A stretch of 50,635 nucleotides of DNA from Rhizobium sp. Q54 (GTDB lineage: Bacteria > Pseudomonadota > Alphaproteobacteria > ATCC43930 > CGMCC-115725), in assembly GCA_945861155.1 (NCBI GenBank), contig CAMATN010000021.1:1-50635 (forward strand). The letters run 5' to 3'. Below, piece by piece: positions 8,435 to 16,102 of the stretch. The notes under the pieces were generated by a model. That model did not search any database and had not been told where the DNA came from. It worked only from the letters and a program-made list of their open reading frames with translations. The translations under genes were made by a program, and so were the position numbers. Every line of letters starts with the position of its first letter. Positions within the stretch are counted from its first letter, which is position 1.

Positions 8435-9641
8435 TGAGGCTCAGCATCGCCGTCAGCAGCGCGCCGACGATGCCCGCGACGGCAAACCCCATCACGATCG
8501 TGATGAGCGGCACCGCCAGCGCGACCAGCCGCTGCATCATCAGGCGCGCCTGCTCGTCGTGGATCTCGGCCGCCTTTAGCGCCATCGCGGCCAATTGAGC
8601 CGCTTCCTCGCCAAGCTGCAACAGATGGATCGTGCGCGCCGGGAACAAGCCCGATTCTGCCAGCGGTCGCGCGAGACCGGCGCCGCTTTTGGCCGCGAGC
8701 GCGGCGGCATCGACCGCCGCGGCGGCGGCAAGATTGCCCAGCGCATCCCGGGCGATGCCGAGCGCCGAGATCAGCGGCACGCCGTTGTGCAGGAGGGTCC
8801 CGAGGGTGCGGGTCAGCCGCGCGGCCAGCGTCTCGCGCATCAGCCTGCCGATGACCGGCACATGCAGCAGCAGGCGGTCGGCCTTGATCCGGTAGTGCGG
8901 CTGGGCCAGCAATTGCCGGCCGATCAACCCCGCCGCGATCGCCGCCAGCAGCAGCCAGGGGCCGGCGGTTCCAATGACCGCGCCAAGCGTCATCAGCGCC
9001 CGCGTCGATGCCGGCAAACTCGCGCCGGCCTGCTCGAAAATCGGCACGAATTGCGGCAGCACGTATTCGAGCAGCAGCACGATCGAGCCGATCGCCGCGG
9101 CGACCAGGAGCGCCGGATAGACCAGCGCCGCCCGCAAGCTGGCGCTCAGGCTGCGCTCGCGTTCGAGCAGGCTGGCGATCCGGTCGAGGGTGGCCGGCAA
9201 CGAACCGCCGGCCTCGCCGGCGCGAACGAGGCCGACATAGAGCGTGGAAAAACTTTGCGGCTCGGCGGCGAGCGCGGCGGCGAGCGAACTGCCGGCGCGG
9301 ACCTTGTCGCGCACCATGCCGAGGATCGTGCGAGCGCGGGCGCTATTCGTGTTGTCGACGACAAAGCGCAAGGCACGGTCGAGATCCTGGCCTGCCGCCA
9401 GCATGATCGCGAGCTCGCGGGTCACATCGCCGAGCGCCGCCTTGTCGAGACCGCGCCGGCCGCCCAGTGCGAGATGCAGCAGATCGACCCAGAAGGCGCG
9501 GCGATCGGCCGGGTCGGCCCGCAGCACGATCTGGCCCTGGCGCTGCAGCCGCTCGACCACGATTGTCCGATCGGCCGCTTCCATGATGCCGTGCGCGACA
9601 TCGCCGCTGTTGTCGACCGCCGACCAGCGGAACCGCGGCAT
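8418..9641 (-). CDS. gspF: Type II secretion inner-membrane platform protein GspF
   Basis: GspF is the polytopic core of the inner-membrane platform, contacted by GspE and GspL. The 407-aa length is normal for the family. It begins MPRFRWSAVDNSGDV and carries two GspF repeats: one with VRAGEAGGSLPATLDRIASLLER and the other with LLQLGEEAAQLAAMALKAAEIHDEQ. Three hydrophobic segments are visible near 170-195, 220-240 and 375-400. The ATG at 9641 is one base past the gspE stop. Confidence 0.95.
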   Translation of the reverse strand: MPRFRWSAVDNSGDVAHGIMEAADRTIVVERLQRQGQIVLRADPADRRAFWVDLLHLALGGRRGLDKAALGDVTRELAIMLAAGQDLDRALRFVVDNTNSARARTILGMVRDKVRAGSSLAAALAAEPQSFSTLYVGLVRAGEAGGSLPATLDRIASLLERERSLSASLRAALVYPALLVAAAIGSIVLLLEYVLPQFVPIFEQAGASLPASTRALMTLGAVIGTAGPWLLLAAIAAGLIGRQLLAQPHYRIKADRLLLHVPVIGRLMRETLAARLTRTLGTLLHNGVPLISALGIARDALGNLAAAAAVDAAALAAKSGAGLARPLAESGLFPARTIHLLQLGEEAAQLAAMALKAAEIHDEQARLMMQRLVALAVPLITIVMGFAVAGIVGALLTAMLSLNDLAG

Positions 9642-9644
9642 GGC

Positions 9645-11414
9645 CTAGGCCTCGCTGCGGATGCAGCGGACGACTTCCTCGATCGTCGTGTCGCCCTCCA
9701 GCACGGCAATAAGGCCGCTATCGAACAGCGGGCGCATGCCGTCCGCCACCGCCGCCCGCTCGATCGTCATGTCGTCGGCGCGCTCGAAGATCAGGCGGTC
9801 GACGGTCCGGCTCGGCAGCAGCAATTCGCCGATCGCCCGGCGTCCGCGAAAGCCGGTGCCGCGGCACTCGGCGCAACCCTTGGCGTGGGAAATCGCGATG
9901 CCGGGCGCCGTGGCCAGGCGTGCAAGGCCAAACCGCTCGATCAGCGCAGGCGGCGCCGCCTCGGTCACCTTGCAGACCGGGCACAGCCGGCGCACCAGAC
10001 GTTGCGCCAGCACCCCCTTTAAGGTCGCGTTCAGCAGATAATCCTCCAACCCCATGTCGCGCAGCCGCGTCACGGTCGCGGCGGCCGAGTTGGTGTGGAG
10101 TGTCGACAGCACGAGATGGCCGGTCAGCGCCGCCTGCACCGCGATCTGCGCGGTTTCGAGGTCGCGGATCTCGCCGATCATGATGACATCGGGGTCCTGC
10201 CGCAGAATCGAGCGCAGGAGGCTGGCGAAATTGAGCCCGATCTGCGGCTTGACCTGGATCTGGTTGATGCCGCTGAGCTGGTATTCGATCGGGTCCTCGA
10301 CCGTCACGATCTTGCGCGCGACCGTGTTCAGCCTGAGCAACCCGGTGTAGAGCGTCGTCGTCTTGCCGCTGCCGGTCGGGCCGGTCACCAGCACCATGCC
10401 GTTCGGCAGATCGAGGCAGCGCTCGATGCCGCTCCTTATGTCGAGCGGAAAGCCGAGCCGGTCGTAGTCGAAGGCGACCGCCGTGCGGTCGAGCACGCGC
10501 AGCACCACCGTTTCGCCGTGCAGCGAGGGGATCGTCGACACCCGGAAATCGACGTCGTGGCCGCGCACCGTCAGCCTGATGCGGCCGTCCTGCGGCAGCC
10601 GGCGCTCGGCGATGTCGAGCCGCGCCATGATCTTGATGCGCGAGATGACGGCCGCCTGCAGGCGGGCCGGCGGCGGCTCGACCTCATGCAGCACGCCGTC
10701 ATACCGGTAGCGCACCCGCAGCCGGTCGGGAAACGGCTCGAGATGGACGTCCGAGGCATGGGTTTCGACGGCGCGTGCGATCAATTGATTGACCAGCCGG
10801 ATGACCGGAGCTTCGCTCGCCAAATCCTTCAGCCGCTCGGTATCTTCTTCGCCGGGCTCGCTGTCGAAAACCGCCCCGTCGTCGAGGCCCAACACCTCGC
10901 CGTCCGCGGGCTCGGCGTAGAGGCGCTCAAACGCGGCATCGAACTCCACCGGCACCGCGACGGCGGCGACGACCGGCCGACCGAGCGCGGCGGCGACCGC
11001 GTCGCGGGTGAAAAAATCGAGCGGATCAGCCATCGCGAGCGTGACCGGGTCATCGCAGATCGCATCGCCGAGCGCATTGTCGAAAAATTCGCCGGCGGCA
11101 ATCGGCATCGCCCGCGCCCGGCGGAGGAATTTCGCCTTCAGCCGGTCGACAAAGAGCGGCGCTTCGGGATATTGCGGGGCGCTCACCAGCGCAATCGCCA
11201 GCAGCCGGGCCAGGGCTTCGGCCAGGGCGCGCTCGCTGACGATGCCGAGTTGGGTCAGGATGCGGTCGAGCCGGCCGCCGGTCTCGGCCGCGACGCGACG
11301 CGCCCGATCGAGGGTGCGCTGGTCGAGCGCGCCGTCCTCGACGAGGCTCGCGCCGAGCCGTGTCAGCACCTCGCCGATATTTCGGGTCGTCGCAGCTTCA
11401 ATCTCGACGAGCAT
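9645..11414 (-). CDS. gspE: Type II secretion ATPase GspE
   Basis: GspE is the cytoplasmic AAA+-like ATPase that powers pseudopilus growth. The protein has an N-terminal MshEN/T2SSE_N domain (IGEVLTRLG, GRLDRILTQLGIVSE), then an N2 domain with RAVETHASDVHLEP and DGVLHEV. The catalytic domain carries Walker A GPTGSGKTTT, the Asp box TVEDPIEYQL, Walker B-type PDVIMIGEIRD and the His box LSTLHTNSA. A four-Cys zinc element (CPVCK and CAEC) is present, as in classical GspE. The ATG at 11414 is chosen. A TTG at 11480 would add 22 residues, and neither has a convincing ribosome-binding site. It is the first gene of the minus-strand secretion array and is divergent from the alpha/beta hydrolase at 11567. 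Confidence 0.93.
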   Translation of the reverse strand: MLVEIEAATTRNIGEVLTRLGASLVEDGALDQRTLDRARRVAAETGGRLDRILTQLGIVSERALAEALARLLAIALVSAPQYPEAPLFVDRLKAKFLRRARAMPIAAGEFFDNALGDAICDDPVTLAMADPLDFFTRDAVAAALGRPVVAAVAVPVEFDAAFERLYAEPADGEVLGLDDGAVFDSEPGEEDTERLKDLASEAPVIRLVNQLIARAVETHASDVHLEPFPDRLRVRYRYDGVLHEVEPPPARLQAAVISRIKIMARLDIAERRLPQDGRIRLTVRGHDVDFRVSTIPSLHGETVVLRVLDRTAVAFDYDRLGFPLDIRSGIERCLDLPNGMVLVTGPTGSGKTTTLYTGLLRLNTVARKIVTVEDPIEYQLSGINQIQVKPQIGLNFASLLRSILRQDPDVIMIGEIRDLETAQIAVQAALTGHLVLSTLHTNSAAATVTRLRDMGLEDYLLNATLKGVLAQRLVRRLCPVCKVTEAAPPALIERFGLARLATAPGIAISHAKGCAECRGTGFRGRRAIGELLLPSRTVDRLIFERADDMTIERAAVADGMRPLFDSGLIAVLEGDTTIEEVVRCIRSEA

Positions 11415-11566
11415 CGCCAGCAACCGATCGGGCGGGAAGGGCGCCCGCTCAAAAATAGCCAACGGCAACGGCCGCGCCAAGCCGGCTGCTCTAAGCCGGG
11501 CGCTCGGCTTGCCGCCGCCGCCGGCCCGCCCTTAGGATGGCGCACCGCATCCACAGGAATGCACCG

Positions 11567-12445
11567 ATGCCCCACCTCACCACCGATGACGGCGTCCGGC
11601 TTTATTACGAGGAGGTCGGGTCCGGCCACCCGGTCGTCTTCGTGCACGAATTCGCCGGCGATTACCGCAGCTACGAGACGCAGCTGCGCTATTTCTCGCG
11701 GCGCTATCGCTGCATCGCGTTCAACGCGCGCGGCTATCCGCCCTCCGATGTCCCCGAGGATTGGCGGCAATATTCGCAGGAGCGGGCGCGCGACGACATC
11801 CGCGACGTGCTCGACGGGCTCGGGCTGCCCAAGGCGCATGTCGTCGGCATCTCGATGGGCGGGTTCGCCGTGCTGCATTTCGGGCTGACCTATCCCGAGC
11901 GCGCCTCTTCGCTGGTCGTCGCCGGCTGCGGCTATGGCGCCCAGCCCGACAAGCGCCAGCAATTCCAGGAGGAGACCGCCCGCACCGCGGCGCAGATCGA
12001 AAGCGCCGGCATGGGCGAGGTAGCCAAGACCTACGGCAGCGGGCCGACCCGGGTGCAGTATTTGAACAAGGACCCGCGCGGCTATGCCGAGTTCCTGGCG
12101 CAGCTGGCCGAGCATTCGACGCGCGGCTCGGCCAACACGATGCGCGGGGTGCAGGCGCGCCGGCCATCGCTATGGGAATTGACCGACCGGATGAAGGCGC
12201 TCGAGGTGCCGACCCTGATCGCGACCGGCGACGAGGACGATCCGTGCCTCGAACCCGGCATCCTGATGAAGCGCACGATCCCGAGCGCCGCGCTGGTCGT
12301 GCTGCCCGGCACCGGGCACGCCCTCAACATCGAGGAGCCCGATCTGTTCAACCGCGCCTGCGCCGAATTCTTCCACCAGGTCGAGAACGGCCGCTGGCCC
12401 CGCCGCGACCCGCGCTCGGTGACCGGCTCGATATTGGGGATGTGA
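11567..12445 (+). CDS. Alpha/beta hydrolase
   Basis: This is a 292-residue cytoplasmic alpha/beta-hydrolase, with no signal peptide. The fold markers are the oxyanion region VVFVHEFAGD near residue 30, the nucleophile elbow GISMGG (Ser about 100), and the catalytic His in LPGTGHALNIEEP near the end. The acid is probably the Asp in ATGDEDDPC. The composition resembles 3-oxoadipate enol-lactonase or haloalkane-dehalogenase-like enzymes, but the substrate is unknown. The ATG at 11567 is preferred over 11537 because AGGA sits 9 nt upstream and family homology starts at MPHLTTDDGVRLYY. It is followed by a palindromic repeat and then a convergent amidohydrolase gene. Confidence 0.88.
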   Translation: MPHLTTDDGVRLYYEEVGSGHPVVFVHEFAGDYRSYETQLRYFSRRYRCIAFNARGYPPSDVPEDWRQYSQERARDDIRDVLDGLGLPKAHVVGISMGGFAVLHFGLTYPERASSLVVAGCGYGAQPDKRQQFQEETARTAAQIESAGMGEVAKTYGSGPTRVQYLNKDPRGYAEFLAQLAEHSTRGSANTMRGVQARRPSLWELTDRMKALEVPTLIATGDEDDPCLEPGILMKRTIPSAALVVLPGTGHALNIEEPDLFNRACAEFFHQVENGRWPRRDPRSVTGSILGM

Positions 12446-12446
12446 G

Positions 12447-12577
12447 GGTACCCCCACCCTCCCACGCCTGACGGCGCGGGTCCCTCCCTCCCCCGCTTGC
12501 AGGGGAGGGCATCAACATAGCGGCGCCCTGGTCGGCTCCCTCCCCCGCAAGCGGGGGAGGGTTGGGGTGGGGGTACC
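12447..12577. repeat. Dispersed nested palindrome, CCCCCACCC/GGGTGGGGG family
   Basis: The outer arms are GGTACCCCCACCCT at the left and AGGGTTGGGGTGGGGGTACC at the right. Inside are two copies of an inner hairpin of the form CTCCCTCCCCCGC...GAGGG (about 12491-12510 and 12539-12560). A single-hairpin relative lies at 18255-18325. It sits between convergent genes and could act as a bidirectional transcription barrier. Confidence 0.85.
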
Positions 12578-12586
12578 GCGCTCCGG

Positions 12587-13825
12587 CTACTCCGCCGCCG
12601 AGACCTGCCGCGGCGGGTCGCGGGTCAGCGCGGCGGCCGGCGTCTCGATCCCGTAAAGCCGCGCGCAATTTTCCCACAGGATCTTGCGGCGCTGCCCGGA
12701 ATCGAGCGGCATGCCAAAAAATTCCTTCATCGCGTCGGGGAAGGCGCCGTCCGAATGGGGATAGTCGCTCGACACGACGAAATACTCGGCGCCCATCTTG
12801 TTGACGACATCGACCGCCGGCTCCTCGTCGACATCGAGCGCGATATAGCAGCTCCGGCGGAAATACTCGCTCGGCAGCATCGACAGCGAGCGCTCGCAGC
12901 CCGGGCCGAACTTCTCCCACTGGTCGTCGAGCCGCCACAGCCACCAATAGAGCCAGCCCGCCGTGCCTTCGAGAAACGCGGCGCGCAGTTTCGGGTGGCG
13001 TTCGAGGACGCCGCCGGTGGTCAGGCTGGCGATCGCGCCCATCAGCTCGACGGGATTGCGGATCGCGTGCGCGATCGGGTGGAAATTGGCGTGCCCGACA
13101 TAGCGCCGCCCGGCGTCGTCCTTCAGCGAGGTGTTGCCGGTCGGGTGAAATCCGATCGGCACGTCGAGCTGTTCGAGCGCATCCCACAGCGGCTCGCACG
13201 AATCGTCGTGGAGATGCTGGCCGTTGACCGGGTTGGGCGTGCCGATGACCGCGACCGCGCCGAGTTCAGTGACCGAGCGGCGGGCTTCCTCGACCGCCGA
13301 GGCGACATCGTGCATCGCGAGCTGCGCGGCGAATTTGAGCCGCGTCGGGTCGGTCTTGCAGTAATCGGCGGCCCAGTCGTTGTAGGCGCGCGCCAATGCC
13401 GCGGCATAGTCGGGCTTCAGATCGTCGTGGCACAGGATCTGCCGGCCGCGGGTGCCGTACATGACCGCGACGTCGATCCCCTCGATGTCCATCGCCTCAA
13501 GGGTCGAGGGCGCATCGAAGCCGCGCGCCCGCGCGATCTGGAAATGCGGGTGGCGGGCGCGGCTGCGGCGGCGCAATTCGCTGCTCGACACGGTCGCCCC
13601 GATTTGCGAGCCGTGCGCCGGGATCGCCAGCCCCTGCACCTCCATGCCCATGATGTTGTCGGCATTGCCCTTGTCGTCCGAGGTCTCCGGCAGCTTTTCT
13701 TTCTGCCCGCCGAAAAAGCGCGGCGGGTTCGCCCGGTAGGGTTCGGCCAGATAGCGCGCCCACAGATCGTCGGGCTCCATCATGTGAAGGTCGCTATCGA
13801 GGATCAGGTATCCGTCGCGTGCCAT
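12587..13825 (-). CDS. Amidohydrolase family 2 (metal-dependent hydrolase/decarboxylase)
   Basis: The 412-aa protein belongs to the amidohydrolase-2 (ACMSD-like TIM-barrel) group. It opens YLILDSDLHMMEPDDLW, a variant of the metal-binding DxHxxE start. It has IGFHPTGN mid-protein (metal His) and FVVSSDYPHSDG near the C-terminus, where the conserved Asp lies. Relatives hydrolyse or decarboxylate cyclic or aromatic acids, and many are unassigned. The Asp-x-Asp-x-His variation at the start is seen in many members. The neighbouring cupin, alpha/beta hydrolase and LLM oxidoreductase suggest degradation of an unidentified compound. The substrate cannot be named. Confidence 0.88.
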   Translation of the reverse strand: MARDGYLILDSDLHMMEPDDLWARYLAEPYRANPPRFFGGQKEKLPETSDDKGNADNIMGMEVQGLAIPAHGSQIGATVSSSELRRRSRARHPHFQIARARGFDAPSTLEAMDIEGIDVAVMYGTRGRQILCHDDLKPDYAAALARAYNDWAADYCKTDPTRLKFAAQLAMHDVASAVEEARRSVTELGAVAVIGTPNPVNGQHLHDDSCEPLWDALEQLDVPIGFHPTGNTSLKDDAGRRYVGHANFHPIAHAIRNPVELMGAIASLTTGGVLERHPKLRAAFLEGTAGWLYWWLWRLDDQWEKFGPGCERSLSMLPSEYFRRSCYIALDVDEEPAVDVVNKMGAEYFVVSSDYPHSDGAFPDAMKEFFGMPLDSGQRRKILWENCARLYGIETPAAALTRDPPRQVSAAE

Positions 13826-13864
13826 GTGTGTCCTCCCATTTTAGAGGCGCCGGTGTAGCTGTCC

Positions 13865-13943
13865 GTAGGGCGGATAAGCGCAGCGCCATCCGGCAGAGCC
13901 GACGCGATGTTCGGCGGGTTTCGCGTCGCTCCACCCGCCCTAC
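13865..13943. repeat. GTAGGGCGG...CCGCCCTAC inverted repeat
   Basis: GTAGGGCGG at 13865-13873 pairs with CCGCCCTAC at 13935-13943, enclosing AAGCGCAGCGCCATCCGG. This is the form of the common intergenic REP-like element of high-GC proteobacteria. It fills most of the 129-bp gap between the amidohydrolase and cupin genes. Confidence 0.75.
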
Positions 13944-13954
13944 CGTTCGACCTG

Positions 13955-14305
13955 CTATTCGACGGGCACGAAGATGCAGTGGCGGATCTGGCCGCCAACC
14001 GCCTTCGACAGATGTCCCTTGCCGGTCGTATCTTCGACCAGGATGACTTCGCCCGCGCCGATGATGCGCGCTTCGCCGTCGCTCGCGGTTATCTGGACGC
14101 CGGCGTCGAGGTTGATGATGTATTGCCGGCGCGGCGCCGGATGCCAGTCGAGGTCGTAGGCCGGCTGGACCTCGCGGAAGATGATGCCGGTCGCGGGCAG
14201 CCGCTTCGACAGCTTGCCGGCCGGGCCCTCCTCGGCCCAATCGATTTCGATGTCGCGGAAATGCGACTGGCCGTTGGGGTCGGTGTAAAGATTGTGGATC
14301 CGCAT
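13955..14305 (-). CDS. Small cupin-domain protein
   Basis: The 116-aa single-domain protein has a cupin-like beta-strand pattern: FREVQPAYDLDWHPAPRRQYIINL, then GVQITASDGEARIIGAGEVILVEDTTGKGH, then a closing strand RHCIFVPVE. The two motifs resemble cupin motifs 1 and 2, with His residues at WHPAP and TGKGH as possible metal ligands. The enzymatic role, if any, is unknown. The start ATG at 14305 opens MRIHNLYTDPNG, a common beginning for this uncharacterised family. It is codirectional with the downstream amidohydrolase, about 130 bp away across a repeat, so co-transcription is possible. Confidence 0.75.
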   Translation of the reverse strand: MRIHNLYTDPNGQSHFRDIEIDWAEEGPAGKLSKRLPATGIIFREVQPAYDLDWHPAPRRQYIINLDAGVQITASDGEARIIGAGEVILVEDTTGKGHLSKAVGGQIRHCIFVPVE

Positions 14306-14409
14306 CGCGCCGCCTCCGTCGGTGGGTCGAAGGCGCGATTGTAGCGGCGTCGCGTCGGGTCGCGCCAGCCTCGATTAAGCCGGCGCCGCGATGCCCAGGC
14401 TTGCGGAGC

Positions 14410-14754
14410 CTAATATCCCGTCGAGTAGGGCGACGCCCCGTAATAGGCGGGAGCCGCGTAGTATCCCGGCGCGGCGTAGCCGGACGAATAATAACCCGCG
14501 GAGTAGTTCGGCGCGTAATAGGCGGCCGGCGGCGCGTAATAATAAGACGAGTAGTAATTCGGATAATAATACGGCGGTGCGACCGCCCGCAACGGCGCGG
14601 TGGCAATGGTCGCCGCAGTGCCGACCACAGCGGCTCCGGCGACAAACGGCCAGAACAGCGGGTTATGACGACGGCGAGCCTCGGCGTCCGCGAATGGCGC
14701 CGCGGCCAAGGTCGCGACGATCGCGGCGAACAGAGCACTCCGCTTCCAATCCAT
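14410..14754 (-). CDS. Exported Tyr-rich low-complexity protein
   Basis: The 114-aa predicted exported protein has an N-terminal signal peptide (MDWKRSALFAAIVATLAAAP, cleavage probably near Ala-Asp-Ala24). A hydrophobic second segment follows (FWPFVAGAAVVGTAATIA), then a C-terminal half made almost entirely of Tyr, Ala, Pro, Ser and Gly. Repeated YY pairs such as PPYYYPNYYSSYYYAPP give about 29 tyrosines in 55 residues. Similar short proteins are common in alphaproteobacteria, with no known role. The ATG at 14754 is chosen for a GGGAG ribosome site about 9 nt upstream and for the intact signal peptide. The frame stays open far upstream but would swallow the LLM gene on the opposite strand. 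Confidence 0.72.
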   Translation of the reverse strand: MDWKRSALFAAIVATLAAAPFADAEARRRHNPLFWPFVAGAAVVGTAATIATAPLRAVAPPYYYPNYYSSYYYAPPAAYYAPNYSAGYYSSGYAAPGYYAAPAYYGASPYSTGY

Positions 14755-14979
14755 CCCAGCTCTCCCAATTACCAACGGCGCGGTCACGCTGAACCGGCAG
14801 CCGCAGAAATGCAACCGCATCGTCGCATTGTACGCGACGGTCCCGGCTGACATCCCCATCTTCAACATTCCGATCCGTCGAGCACCCTCTTCGCGTGCAT
14901 AGGTGCGAGGACGACACACTGCTTGCGCGGCCGTGCGCGCGTCATGATGATGGCGCGTTATCGCGGGAGATGTTCTGAC

Positions 14980-16029
14980 ATGGAATTCGGCAGCTTCATG
15001 GAATTTCCGCCGGTCGCTTCCGGCGGCGACAGCGCCGCCTTCGACGAGGCGCTGGCCGAGGTTGAAACCGCCGAGCGCGTCGGCCTCGACGCGGTCTGGC
15101 TGGCCGAATTGCACGGCGCACCCGAGCGCTCGGTGATGTCGTCGCCGATGATGGTGGCGAGCGCGATCGCCGCGCGCACCAGCACGATCAAGATCGGCAT
15201 CGCCGTCCAGGTCCTGCCGCTGTCGCACCCGCTGCGCCTCGCCGAGGAAGCCGCGACGATCGACCAGATCAGCCACGGAAGGCTGATCTACGGCATCGGC
15301 CGCAGCGGCGTCGTGCGCACCTATGAGGATTACGGCATCGCCTACGCCGAGAGCCGCGAGCGCTTTGCCGAGACGCTCGACATCCTGAAGCAGGCGTGGA
15401 CCGAGCCGAAATTTTCCCACGAGGGCAAGTATTACACCTTCAAGGACGTCGCGGTGACGCCGAAGCCCTACCAGAAGCCCTATCCCGAATTGCGCATGGC
15501 CGCGGCGACGCCCGAGACCTTTCCGCAGATCGGCCGGCTCGGCCTGCCGATTTTTGTCGCGGTGCGCCAGGGTCCCTTTGTCCAGCTGGCCGAGCGCATC
15601 AGATCCTATCGCGAGGCCTATGCGGCGGCGGGCCACCCCGGACGCGGCCGGGTGTTCCTGCGGGTGCCGGCCTACCTCGCCGAAACCCGCGAGCGCGCCC
15701 GCGCCGAGGCGAAAGACAGCATCATGGGGTTTTTCCGCTATCAGGCCGAGCTCGGGCGCGATTCGGCGCGCCGCGCCGGCGGCGACCTGGCGGTGCAGCG
15801 GCTGCGTCAGGTCGAACGGCTTGAGGCGCTGACCTATGACGAGGCGGTCGCGACGCAGATCCTGGTCGACGACCCGGACGGCTTTACGGCGCGGTTGCGC
15901 GAAGTCGACGAGCAGATCGGGCTCGACGGCATCCTCGCCGAATTGAATTGCGGCGGGAAAATTCCGCAGGACCGGGTGCTGAACGCGCTGCGCCTGTTAT
16001 GCGAAGAGGTAAAGCCGCGGTTTCATTGA
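14980..16029 (+). CDS. LLM-class flavin-dependent oxidoreductase (luciferase-like)
   Basis: The 349-aa bacterial-luciferase-like monooxygenase uses reduced flavin supplied by a separate reductase. Family markers are FGSFMEFPP at the N-terminus, ETAERVGLDAVWLAELHG, the SSPMMVASAIAARTSTIKIG strand, VLPLSHPLRLAEEAATID, and GRLIYGIGRSG followed by SRERFAETLDILKQAW. The ATG at 14980 has GGGAGA about 10 nt upstream. An earlier in-frame start would add unrelated residues. The substrate is not deducible, and relatives include limonene, alkane and aromatic monooxygenases. It is divergent from the Tyr-rich gene and convergent with the secreted hydrolase. Confidence 0.88.
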   Translation: MEFGSFMEFPPVASGGDSAAFDEALAEVETAERVGLDAVWLAELHGAPERSVMSSPMMVASAIAARTSTIKIGIAVQVLPLSHPLRLAEEAATIDQISHGRLIYGIGRSGVVRTYEDYGIAYAESRERFAETLDILKQAWTEPKFSHEGKYYTFKDVAVTPKPYQKPYPELRMAAATPETFPQIGRLGLPIFVAVRQGPFVQLAERIRSYREAYAAAGHPGRGRVFLRVPAYLAETRERARAEAKDSIMGFFRYQAELGRDSARRAGGDLAVQRLRQVERLEALTYDEAVATQILVDDPDGFTARLREVDEQIGLDGILAELNCGGKIPQDRVLNALRLLCEEVKPRFH

Positions 16030-16102
16030 GGGGTTTCAAGTCCCTTATCGAAGCCGCGCGGCGACCACTCAGCCGCGTCGCGGCAACCCGGTCAGATCCG
16101 GA

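Noticed and set aside
8595-11888. Two open frames of 475 and 597 residues on the plus strand opposite gspF and gspE
   Set aside because: The opposite strand encodes clear GspF and GspE with all motifs; these frames have no recognisable domain.
12447-12577. CRISPR array, considered because of repeated GC-rich hairpins
   Set aside because: Only two inner units, no unique spacers of constant length, and no cas genes in the window.
14755-15636. Upstream extension of the Tyr-rich gene to 408 residues
   Set aside because: It would run antisense through the LLM oxidoreductase; the signal peptide and ribosome site at 14754 define the real start.
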